This document shows, piece by piece, positions 11,956 to 22,537 of a stretch of DNA of 64,000 bases. This DNA comes from Larix kaempferi (Eukaryota > Streptophyta > Pinopsida > Pinales > Pinaceae), in the NCBI GenBank assembly GCA_027924585.1, contig BSBM01000151.1, positions 11,926,001 through 11,990,000 of the forward strand, given 5' to 3'. Position 1 is the stretch's first letter. The number at the start of each line of letters is the position of its first letter. The position numbers were made by a program, and so were the translations under genes. A model generated the notes under the pieces. The model did not search any database, was not told the DNA's origin, and saw nothing but the letters and a program-made list of their open reading frames with translations.

Positions 11956-13184
11956 ATGGCGAATTCAAAATAAAGAATAACGTCATTGTTACAAGCAACC
12001 AATATCAATATTCAATTCGAAATTATAAAGCAAGAAATGCGAAATCGTTTAATAGAACATGAGAATCAAAGATTAAAAAATCAAAATCAAGAGCTCCAGA
12101 ATAGGTTATTAGATAAGGATAAGGAAATTTCACATCTAAGAAGCCAAACCAAAACTTGAAAGATAAAATCATAAATTTCAAAAATGTCGACGAATCTTCG
12201 TATGGAAGTAATGACGATTTAGAAGATGACATAAAGTGCTTAAACAAGCTCATCATGGATAAAAATATGGAATTGTCGCAAACCCAGAGAAAGCTAGAAA
12301 ATCAAGAATCAGAGAGATGTCAACATCAACAACAAAAGAAAAAACTTCAGCAACAATATGACGACATTAAGAAAACACATCAGCTAGAAATTAAGAAAAT
12401 CAAGGACGAATTAGCAAACAATACCGAAGAACTATTTCGACAAAGAATTCATAACAAGACATTACTTACGAAAATCAAGAAGCTGAAACATAGTCGGAAG
12501 ACGGAGCATTCAAATGAAGACCTTGAAGCAAGAATACTAGAAAAGCAAGAAGAAAAACAACACCTCAGAAAGTTTAATCAAGAACTAGAGGAACAAGTCA
12601 AGAAGTTAAAAGAGGACAAAAAGTCAGAAGATGAAAGGTTCGAAAAAATTTAGAATAATAACAATCTACTAGAGAACAAAGTAGCACAAATCTAGAAGGA
12701 AACATCTGAACTCTCCAGAAAACAAACTCAAGTTGAAGAAGAAGAATTAAATACAAATTCAATCCTCATCATAGTTAAAAAAGGAGTCAATCCAACAGAA
12801 AAACAAACAAGAAGAACTCCTTATCCACACCCCAATTATAAACGTCATTTTGACCAACGAAAGGGTCAAAATGAAAATACACTGAGGAATTACGATGCTA
12901 GACAAGCAAGAACATCAAATCAACATACTAAGCAACAAACGAAAAGACCCATCCCACAAAACATTCAAATAGCTCCGATAAAAATAGATCTCGGATGGAC
13001 CACATCAGAAACGATGCGACAGTTCTTCTGTGGAATTCATAACTCGTATCGCCTCTTTTCCTCAAGTGTCGCAAATAATAAAAGAAAGGATCTAGAGATG
13101 ACAATTCAAACAAAAATCAGACATAACCCGTGTCTTTAACAAAGCTTTGAGGACAACGCTTCCCTTAAGGGGAAGGCAATGTAA
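11956..13184 (+). pseudogene. Coiled-coil protein of CC-1
   Basis: The ATG at 11956 (MANSK) is shared with the relative at 38274 (MENSK), which supports it as the start. The frame switches near 12150; the longest open part (12156-12653) is almost wholly coiled coil, with heptad-like E/K/Q/L patterns such as FNQELEEQVKKLKED. The tail (12750-13130) is Lys/Gln/Arg rich and basic, then reaches a conserved block at about 12980-13060: IDLGWTTSETMRQF and, further on, a GI-aromatic segment. The end SFEDNASLKGKAM abuts the polypurine tract, and the stop overlaps the LTR start. At least four stops and one frameshift. A particle or RNA-packaging role (a gag substitute) is inferred from position only; I do not recognise the family. 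Confidence 0.65.
13167..13179 (+). other. Polypurine tract of CC-1
   Basis: AAGGGGAAGGCAA directly precedes the right LTR. The same 13 bases precede the LTR of CC-2 at 39514-39526. Confidence 0.75.
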
Positions 13185-13411
13185 TGAGTATAAAATAAGA
13201 TATTAATTATAGTTATTAATTATTAAGTGAAAGGGTGTAACCCTTCACTACACATGCTCAAGCCTATAAAGGCAAGCTTCATTGTAATTTAATAATCATC
13301 TTACCATATATTTTATCAATATCTTATTATTCCCTCAAAATGTGGGCGTCCGATTATTTGTGGGCTTTCTAAGTATGTACTGTGATAAAAGAAGCTTTTA
13401 CGCTTCTTCCA
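13180..13411 (+). repeat. 3' LTR of CC-1
   Basis: It starts TGTAATGAGTATAAAATAAG. A hairpin (GTGAAAGGGT / ACCCTTCAC at 13227-13248) is followed by TATAAA at 13265. The right edge is taken at CA 13411 because the 64 bp duplication begins at 13412; the match to the left LTR weakens after 13406. Confidence 0.8.
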
Positions 13412-13475
13412 TTTCCTCCTAGGTTACGAGCATTCTTCCATCCTTCCTCCAAACTCGTTAAAAATAGAAGGAGGC
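13412..13475 (+). repeat. 64 bp flanking duplication, right copy
   Basis: Second copy of 10295-10358, with three mismatches, directly after the right LTR of CC-1. Confidence 0.85.
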
Positions 13476-14938
13476 CTTGACTTCACTTTTCTGGGTTTGT
13501 TAAAATTTCACATAAAATGTCTATATGGAGTCTTCTTTAAGCTCTTTTCTGACTCCGTGAACATGAAAAGATTGTCGAGCAATATTTTTTCTTTCACATT
13601 CATTAAGAGATTTGGAAAATGTCCATTTGGTATAAGTTTAACCCTTTTTCCGGGCCACATGGACTAGCTACAAAAAATGAATACTCTAGTCAATTTTGGG
13701 TAGAAGAGTTATCCCGTGTATTGTTTTATGCTTTTTCGAGCGTATGAGACTAAATTTATGAAAAATAAAAATTATAGAGTCATTTTAAAGTTTTTTAGAC
13801 TCTTTAAAATTGAAAAACAACGGTGATAATTAACTATCCAGGATCAACAAAAATCCACGGGGTGGTAGCATATCGAGCATCTTTCTATCTCTTATTCAAG
13901 CTAATTAAAAAGGAATAAATTTTCGAGTTTACTTTTTCAGACTCGTTAAATTTTTACAAAAAAGGTCTTATCGAGCATACTTTTGTCTCTTTTTCAATCT
14001 TGTTAAAAAATGTAGAAGGTACTTAAAAGGAGAAAAAATGGAAGGTAAATATCTCAAATGAATCTCAATATAACAACTACAACAAGTCAAATGTATCCTT
14101 GAACAAAGCACCAGTTTTGAGTCTCTCAACAAGTTGGGTTCTAGTTTTTGGCCTTAGGATAAAACCTGATCTTAGAGTTATTACCCCTCTGGAGGGTTCT
14201 CAATGTCTCCTACATTGCAGACTTGTATCATTGGTCCTTTTGTGTCCAAAGCTTCCTCAGTCACCATGTGTTGTGCTCACTATTCAAGGATATAACCCAT
14301 GTCGGCCATTCTGTAGTTTCCTTGACTCCATATGTAAGCCATTCCCTGGTATTAATATGTTTAATCATGTACTCAGTTTTGTTCCAAATCAAATCAATCC
14401 TTGATTTCTCCTCATGTTGGATGATGGAGGATGATTTAATGCCTCCCTTCCAATGGGCCTCTTTCCATCGACTTCAACTCATTTTACTCTGGGAATGAAG
14501 TTTATATTCTCTGTAGGACCTTGGGGATTACAATCATCAATGGAAATTTCCCTTGCTATTGGGTATTGGGAATACATCAATGCCTCCTCTTTTATGGATT
14601 CTTCAGGTGTTCGACTTCAAGAACATCTATTCACACTTTTTAGAATACACTAGGTACCTTGGGGTCCATTATCGCTACCGATGGGTTCCCTTGCATTTGT
14701 TAATGGTATTCATCAATGACTGGTAATCAAAATATATCTCTCATGTTTTCCTTCAACTCATTTATTTTCATGGGTAGGATTCGTACCTTTTAGGCAGTTT
14801 GGATTGAAGAACTTGGGCCAATAGTAACAGCCTCAATTGAATGAGTTGCACAAGACTGCAACACACTTTATACCGGTACAATTAGGAGAAACATTATTCA
14901 TCTCTTTATATTGTACTCCCAATTATTGATGAGACATT
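13476..14938 (+). other. Distal element C DNA, no gene seen
   Basis: No supported reading frame. A loose repeat with the core TCGAGCA followed by TTTCT and ATTCA wording occurs near 13575, 13871 and 13968, and words like GACTCGTTAAA or GACTCTTTAAA recur between them. Confidence 0.4.
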
Positions 14939-15157
14939 GATCCACTTTGTTCTATTGTGGATATGATCTCCAATTTTGACATAGATACAAATTGTATTCA
15001 TGTGGCTATGATCACTTGTTGGACATGGATCTACTATGTTCATTTGTGGCCACGATCCATTTATCTCTCATGGATCCACTTTGTATTTTTGTGGCCATGA
15101 TATTTGCATCAGTTATACATATGTATTGGATCCTCATTGTATCTTTCTAGAAGTAAT
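14939..15157 (+). repeat. 45 bp minisatellite, about five degenerate units
   Basis: Units start at 14939, 14984, 15028, 15073 and 15129 (spacing 45, 44, 45, 56) and share GATCCACTTTGT followed by TTGTGGCCATGAT. In one frame units 3 and 4 read HGSTMFICGHD and HGSTLYFCGHD, but the earlier units contain stops. Confidence 0.7.
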
Positions 15158-16529
15158 GTTATCACATTTTGAACATGGACAGATATCCCAAGGATCAATT
15201 TGTCTAACACCTTTTTTGTTTCAGGTACTTCTTTATGACTACAATTATTGGACCCTCTGATTTCGGCAACTCCACACCTCAACCAATGATTGTTATAATA
15301 AATTGCAGCCATCATGTTCCCTTCTGACCTCATACATTATGGGGCATATATTATAGCCCAAATTGGAACTTCTCCGTCAGTGACGATAGTTACATGACGA
15401 CACTTCAAATGTCGACTGACGGTCACACAAAAGGACAATATATATGGAAGAGCGTTGATTTGGTGTTGGATTCCATGGCCTTATTCATTCAGTAATTCCC
15501 TAGCACTCATAAGCTTTGTAAGTAGGTTTGCAGGCAAACACGCTCGTCATGATCTGCCAACCTGCGTTTCTAACCATGAAAATGCTTGTTTCCTTTGGTT
15601 GATATGGGTGTACATGCTTGTTTCCATTGTATGACCAACGTTTTTTCCCAAAAATGCTCAAAAATTAATAAAACTCTTGAAATTGGGGCAATTTGGGTGG
15701 TTTAGTAACTACCCCGTGAGTTATAACTTCTCCCTACCTATGGCTAACCATATCCACTTAGTATACCGGTGTAGATCCATCTCAAACTCATATCTATCAA
15801 GCACCGAGAGGGATACAATATCTTGATGTGTAATTGCTTGATAGATCCATGTTTAAGATTTATCTATGCTTTTTATTTTTATTTTTTTATAAGGCAATAG
15901 GGATTTTTTTTAATAACTTTTTATTTGGTTTTAATTTTTTTATTTTATCAGCCTAATTTTTATTTTGTTTCATTTTTATTTTTTATGAGCTGACATGAAA
16001 TTTTTAATTATTAATTAGTTTTTATTTTTGGTAGCATAACGTTAGGAACTTGACAACATCTCTACCATATTGGGATGTAGAGCACCTTTCTACTCTCGGC
16101 GCAAAACGAAAGGGATATGAGCCATAAAGGGGGATTTTTTCATAAGTATTGTTATGCTGTAGGAATGACCATTCCCTATCCCTTTTCTATCCATGTTTAA
16201 AACTGTTGCCCTAGTTAGTTTCAAACCCTCATACATTGGAGCTTTTCTTGGGATTGTTGGAGAAGAGAAGCAAGAGACCCGAAGTCAAGATTTGGCGAGG
16301 TGTTGAAGCAAAGAAGAGGTAATATTGTACTTGTTTGTACTATTTCAATAGATATTTAATATATTTCCATTCACAAATTCTAATTTGAATGTCATGTTTG
16401 ATGAACAATTTAGCATTTATGTGTTGAAAGTTGATTTTTAGATTCATGTTCTTTTTCTTCTTTCAATTGATTAATAATATTTATTATGGTCAAAAGATTT
16501 TGAGGAAGGTATTATGGTTCTTTTGTAGG
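15158..16529 (+). other. Distal element C DNA including the unseen start of its 3' LTR
   Basis: No coding sequence. A 7 bp inverted repeat (CCGTCAG / CTGACGG) lies near 15373-15422. Purine runs near 16110-16135 could be a polypurine tract, but I could not fix the LTR start because the left LTR copy is truncated. Confidence 0.35.
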
Positions 16530-16744
16530 TTATTGAGTTGAAGTTTTGAAGCAAAATCTAATGAGCAAAGAAAGCTAGTATCAAACTTTGTAAGCAAGGT
16601 GCACCATTTCTCTATCTTTCAAACACTTTGTATAGTTTTGCTCGAATATAAACCCTAATTTTATTACAGTTAAACCCTATATGTCTATTTCAACAAATCT
16701 AGTACTTTGATGACCTCACCCCAGTCAGAGGATTGTTTTCCGCA
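16530..16744 (+). repeat. 3' LTR end of element C
   Basis: Direct repeat of 3197-3403, ending TTTTCCGCA. The sequence after it is unrelated to that after the left copy, as expected for an LTR/flank boundary. Confidence 0.55.
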
Positions 16745-16879
16745 GAACACCTCATCACAATTGTTAATTAACCAGTTAAAAGGACACACCCCCTACACAA
16801 AAATTTCAAATACACCTGAGGTTAGCGTAATGGTATTTTCTCAAGTAGGGGTATGCTTCCATTTTGTCTCAATCTTCCC

Positions 16880-17340
16880 TTCCTCCTAAAAGGATATCAT
16901 GGAAAAATGTTTGGAATACTAACAACTTCCCTAAAATAAATTCCTTTTGCTAGATGTTGGCCAATGGTAAACTCCTAATAGGCGGAAATATTCTCAAGAA
17001 AGGCTTCAATGGCCCATTCAGGTGTGCTATTTTTTGTGCTTATATTGAATCATATTACCACCTCTTTTTAGAATTCCATTTTTCCAACAAAGTTTGGCTA
17101 TCGACACTCCAAGGAATATTCCTAAGAATCTGATAACCTACAAGTCCTAGCAATCTCTTCAACAGATGGCAAGTGTCCTACATAGGATCTCTATTGAATA
17201 AACCATTGCTAAAAGCATCATTTCTTTCCCTTACAAAATTCGTATGTTGGAAGATATGGCTAGCATGAAATAGAGCCACTTTCACATAAGAAAAAACTCT
17301 CCCCGAAACCTTGGCATCAAAGGCCCTTGGTCTGCTTGCA
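16880..17340 (+). pseudogene. LINE fragment: zf-RVT region of ORF2 (LINE-A)
   Basis: The plus strand reads ISWKNVWNTNNFPKINSFC, a stop, then MLANGKLLIGGNILKKGF and GPFRCAIFCAYIES with YYHLFLEFHFSNKVWL. This is the order of the zinc-binding domain after reverse transcriptase in plant L1-type LINEs (a Trp-rich segment, then C-x2-C and a downstream H and C). The second Cys pair is shifted and the final Cys is lost. There are several stops. Only this domain remains; it lies between element C and chromovirus A. Confidence 0.6.
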
Positions 17341-17395
17341 AATCACTTCAATTCAAACTAGTGGAGATAGTCAGTCTGGAATTTCAAGAAAATTA

Positions 17396-17913
17396 TAGAG
17401 GGTCCAAAACCCTAACCCTAATCAATATTTGAGGCATGGGAAAACCCTAAAACTAACCCTATATGACTATCAAGATATGTTAAATATCAGTCCCTTAGGA
17501 GGAAAATGTGTTCCATTATGATGATGTTATTGTATTGTTCCATAGCTTAACAATAGTAAGCAAGTGGATATTAGAGCATAATCGAGGAAATAGGAGATCA
17601 TGTAGTAGCAATGTAGGACACATTGTCAAAGGTGACACCATAGAGAATACCACTTTATTTGTATTCGCATCACATATTGGAGAAGAAAGAGGAAGACATA
17701 GTCCTCACTTCTGGATGGGATTTTCCCCATAGTGGGTTTTCCCAAGGTATATCTTATGTTATTTGTGTGGATGTGCTATTTTTATCTAGTTATTTTCCTT
17801 CCAGTTCCAATTTATTTATCACTATGTGGAATTAATCTAACATAATGAATTAAGTTGTAAGATCCATTGTGATGAACTATTCTAGTGGAATATCCATGGC
17901 ATTTTACATATCA
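17396..17913 (+). repeat. 5' LTR of chromovirus A (5'-truncated)
   Basis: It matches the last 518 bases of the LTRs at 66-983 and 22581-23498 from AACCCTAACCCTAATC onwards. The first 400 bases are missing. Confidence 0.85.
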
Positions 17914-17915
17914 TA

Positions 17916-17930
17916 TTGGTATCAAAGTAG
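17916..17930 (+). other. Primer-binding site of chromovirus A
   Basis: TTGGTATCAAAGTAG begins two bases after the LTR end. Its first eight bases match the usual TTGGTATCAGAGC site of initiator tRNA-Met. Confidence 0.7.
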
Positions 17931-17949
17931 TTTTCTTTTGGGTTTTGTG

Positions 17950-20900
17950 GGAAATTGCAGGATCTAGGAGTTGGAGGAATAAATAAAAAGTATTCAAAGT
18001 CTATCCATCCATGGAAGATGATTCCAATGAATAATCGAGGGGAAAATATGAATATCGATTTACAAATATGGAGATACAATTCACTAATATCTCACAGAAT
18101 CTATCAATCCTCATGGTGACTTTGCATAGCAAGTTTGGACCTTTCAATGATTTTGAAGGCTTTAACTCGAAGATCAGTTCAGAGGGGAAATTGCGAGACA
18201 AAGGAGACCTAGAAAAGGAGATGAGGAAAGAGTAGCCAATTTCTAATGTTATTACCACTTATCAGCCTTTATTTAAGATGAAAGCAAAAGATTATATATA
18301 TCCCTACCAAGGTGAGATCGATGCTTTAAAGTTTAATCATTGTTTACAACAATTAGAGTTCTATTTTAGTGAACATAGATTAGGAGTAGAAGATTTCATT
18401 TACTTGATTCAAATTAGAAGGCCATGCATTAACCTAGTGGAAAAACCACATGGAGGCATTTAGGTTGGAGGGTGACCATGAGTAACTAAGTGGGAGGATT
18501 TCAAAACCCTCACAAAGTACCAATTCTACCCTATTAGGTATGTAGAGGACCAATGGATCCTTTGGCATTAATTTAGGCAAATGAAAGGGAAAATTGTTCA
18601 AGAATACACCAACAAATTCAAAAAGATGGATATTATGTTGGGTATCTCACCCATGAATCTAAATGTACTCCTCAAGTATCCCAGGGGTCTACACATTCAT
18701 TCACGAAAACAAGTGATTCTCTTCAACCCCAAGAAAATTGATGAGGCCTATGTGTAAGCATAGTACCTGGAGAATATAGGCCACAAGAAAGGAGAACCAA
18801 GTGGTTCTAAACAGAAAGAGAACCTAGACACTTCCAAGGAAGGGAAGAAGAAGTGTAAAGGAAAATATAATAAGACTATATTTATGGAACATCAGTGTAA
18901 GGATCCAAAAAACCACTATAATCATTGTAATATCGATGGTGACATTGAAGAAAAGTACTGGAAACTACATCCAAAGTTAAACCGTAAGAAATGTAAGAAG
19001 GATGATAAGAAGAAGAACCTTCTAGCTGCAAATTCGAGCAAACAAGTAGAGATAAAATCAAATATGGATAGGAGTACCGTCTCCAATTCAGTGCAGAAGG
19101 AGGTGAATCTGATTAGCATTCATCACAAGGAATATAAGGAGATGAAAAAACTCTTCCATATCAATATCCAAATCTAGAATACCAAGGTAGATGCTGTATT
19201 TGATTTCAGTTCACAAGGCAATATCATACTAATCTAGTTAGTAAGATTGGGTTGGAGATTCATGATCATATCAGCCATTATCCATTGGGATGATTAAACA
19301 AGGATACAAAGAGCAAGGTCATGAAACAATGTAAGATCAAATTTGTGGTAAGTGCAGATTTTATTGATGAAGTGGGGTTAGATGTAGTACCCCTTTATGT
19401 GTGTGGTGTAGTGTTTTTAAACCCCTATATGTATATGAGGGATGCGATCTTCATGAGGAGAGAAAACCAGTACCTCCCAATCAAGGACGATAATTAGTTC
19501 ATCATTAATGCACATAAAGGTAAATCAAAGATATCAGAGCTAAGTCCAAACCAAGCCAAAAAGTTTATTCAAATAAGTAATAAATATGTTTTTATTTTCT
19601 TAGAAGAGAATAAGTTAGGTGATGAATCGATAGGAGTAAAGGAATCCTTGGAGGGATGTACCAGAGAGAAAAAACATCAGCCGGAGGAGTTTATATAGGC
19701 GTATAGAGGAGTGTTCCAGAATCCTAAAGGGATACCACCTAAGAGGGAAATAGAGCATGGGATACAAATGTTGCTTGAATCCCCATGACCAAATATTGGG
19801 TTGTATAGACAATTTATTCTGGAAGTAGATGAAGTGAAGAAGTAGTTTCAATATTTATTGAAGCAATGGTTGATTCGACCAAGCACCTCACCTTGTGGGT
19901 CACCTATCATGATCGTACCCAACTAAGGATGGAACTTGGCATATGTGTGTGGATTACATATATTTGAATAAAATTACACTCCATAATCAATACCCTTTGC
20001 CCAGGATTGATGATTTGTTAGACCAGTTGCATTATGCCAAGTACTTCACCAAGTTGTGTCTCAAATCAAGATACAACTAGGTACATGTCAAAGAAGAATA
20101 CACTTGAAATACTTCCTTCAAGACAACACAAGTTTTGTATGAATGGTTGGTCATGTATTTTGGTTTATGTAATGCACCGACTACATTTATGAGATTGATG
20201 AATGATGTTTTACACCCATATTTAGATTCATTTGTTATAGTGTATTTGGATGAAATATTGGTTTATAGATCTACCTAGGAGGAGCACATTTCTCAACCCA
20301 TGTTGGTGTTAGAGTCTCTTAAAAGGTATCAACTTCTAGCTAATATCTTGAAACGTGAGTTCACTCAAGAGTCATTGGTATATTTTGGGTACATGTGATA
20401 GGTGGAGGGGAACTCAAGATAGACCCCACAAAGATGGATAACATTATAAAATGGTTGGTTCCGACTATTTTTTATGAAATTTAGGATCTTTGTTGGGGTA
20501 TCATAGTGCCTATAAAATTTTATCGCTTCATTTTCAATAGTAGATGCACCACTCCATGCCATGACAAGAAGTGGTAAGATTTTCTAGTGGGGAAAGAAGC
20601 AAAATAAAACTTTTGATGAGCTAAAAAAAACATTAGTCATGCACCAATTCTTGCATTTCCTAACTTGCAAAAACCTTTCAAAGTGGAGACATATGCAAGA
20701 GGGTATGCTATGGGAGTAGTTTTGATGTAAGGAGGTAAACTGGTATGCTATCATTATGAAATGTTTCATCAGGGAGTCTTGAACTACCCTACCTACGATA
20801 AGAAACTATGCCTCGATTCAAGTTGTGAAGAAGTGGAAGCACTATATGATGGGAAATGAAACAACTATCGACATAGATCACCAGCCACTATAGTATTTAA

Positions 20901-22537
20901 AGGCCTATAGTAAGATACAACAAACCAGACATTGCAAGTGGATGGGGTTTTTGCAATAGTTTCATATTAGTCATCAACTATAAAAGGAGAATCACTAATA
21001 AGTTGGAGAACATGATTTCAAGGCCACCCACATAAAATATTACAACTTTGGGGACTATTATGCACATGGAACCGTTTACCCATGAAGCATACAAAGAGGG
21101 ATACATAGAAGATGGGGACTTCAAGGAGATGTTTCAATAGCTACAAGGCCAATTCCATGTAGAATAATGTGATAGTAAGGGTGACTATTATCTCCATAGC
21201 GGGTTACTCTATAAGCTAGAAAATATATGAATCCCTAAAGGTGAAATATTGTAATACTTATCAGAGAGGTGCACACCTCTAAATTTGCAAGGAATTTTGG
21301 TGTTAGGAAGACAATTGCTAACTGATAAAGGTATGCATATTGGCCCAAAATGAAAGAAGATGTAGCGGGGTATGTTATAGGATGCATACTTTGTAGTTCC
21401 AACAAGACCAGTAATAGAAAGCAAGGTATATACCATCCCTTACCTAAACCCACTCAACATTGGGAAAGCACTTCCATGGATTTTGTGGGTGGTTTACCAA
21501 CCACTAGGAAGGGACATGACTATTTATTTGTGGTAATTGAAAGATTCAACAAGATGTGAATTCTTATGCCTTGTAAAAAGACTAGCAAAGGACAATAAAT
21601 AGCATACATGTTCTTTGAGAAGGTCTAGGTGCACTTTGGGATAACAAGGAGTATCATCTCAAGCAAGGATACTAGATTTCTTAGTGCCTTTTAGAATACA
21701 CTTTAGGAGAACATGGACACTAAGTTGAAGAGATCTACAACGTTCCACCCACTAATAGATGGGAAAAAAAATTAATCAAGAGGACTTTGGTGCCGCTTTT
21801 GAGCGGCTAAAATCATAAGCATATGAAGACTTGGGATGAAATTTTTTTCTATATTTAGCACTCTTATAATAGAGAAGTACACACTTCCATTAGTAGGTCC
21901 CCTTTTAAAAACTTATTGGATATCTACCACTTTGACCTCTAGATGTTGTATATGAACAAAAAGGTGGAGTGAGGGAAGACACTACAAGCGAAGCATTAAG
22001 AGTAGAAAAATTCATTGATAATGTCAAGAAAATACATTTGCAAGTATAAGAGACATTGAATAAGTCAAAGTAAAATCACAAGGCTAGACATGACCAACAC
22101 AATTTTGAAAAAGAATTCAAAGTGCATGATATATTTTGGTTATGAATGAACAAGGAAATATCATAGGGTCCTGGTAAGAAGATCAAGGCTCTATGTTATG
22201 TTCCTTTTGAGGTATTGGATAAAGTGTGAGATAACACCTGCATACTTAATATACCCCCATACATGAGAATTTACTCAACAGTGAATGTGGAAAATTTGAA
22301 ACTCTATGAGCCTTCCATGTTAGATCGAGAGGAGGAGCGAGTCCTACCTACCATAGAGGACTTAACACCTGATGCTTAAGCGAAGTTGGCATAAGACACC
22401 ATTTTCAAAAGAAGTCCATAAATACTAGACAAAGGAAACATGATCTTTAGCAGATTGGGTTGAAAAGACAACTTCCAAGCAAGGCTAAATGGTACTCTAG
22501 GTAGAAGGTAGAGGAAAAATTTCCTCGCCTCATTTAG
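17950..22537 (+). pseudogene. Gag-pol polyprotein of chromovirus A
   Basis: Gag occupies about 18000-18760 (YPYQGEIDALKFNHCLQQ). A zinc-knuckle-like segment near 18896-18975 reads CKDPKNHYNHCNIDGD then EEKYWKLHP. Protease near 19190 reads DAVFDFSSQGN, with the DSG core broken. Reverse transcriptase (about 19900-20400) keeps [12 protein letters not shown] and [16 protein letters not shown], but the active-site box is VYLDEILVY, so the second Asp is Glu. RNase H covers about 20540-20900. Integrase has its zinc-finger tail CILCSSNK and MDFVGGLP near 21475; the next box is SSKDTRF. The reading ends KVEEKFPRLI then TAG at 22537. Dozens of stops and frameshifts; inactive. No clear chromodomain was seen. 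Confidence 0.8.

Larger units (their letters stand above)
10359..13411 (+). mobile_element. Small non-autonomous LTR retrotransposon with a coiled-coil ORF (CC-1)
   Basis: Two short LTRs (about 222 and 232 bp) bracket a 2.6 kb interior. An initiator tRNA-Met primer site follows the left LTR and a polypurine tract precedes the right one. The interior has a C-rich block, an AT-rich block and one reading frame for a coiled-coil protein. No protease, reverse transcriptase or integrase is present. A related element lies at 37926-39778. The layout resembles gag-only (TR-GAG-like) plant elements, but the protein shows no capsid domain or zinc knuckle that I recognise. Confidence 0.75.
3197..16744 (+). 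mobile_element. Tat-like Ty3/gypsy element lacking reverse transcriptase (element C)
   Basis: The edges are set by a direct repeat of about 210 bp (3197-3403 and 16530-16744) that I read as the inner ends of the two LTRs, both ending in TTTTCCRCA. Between them are a long leader, a decayed gag, a protease-like segment and a further reading frame, then long non-coding DNA. No reverse transcriptase, RNase H or integrase was seen in either strand. A second LTR element (10359-13411) is nested in the distal part. Order, plus-strand direction and protease wording fit the Tat/Ogre side of Ty3/gypsy. The LTR starts could not be found, so the boundaries are approximate. Confidence 0.55.
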
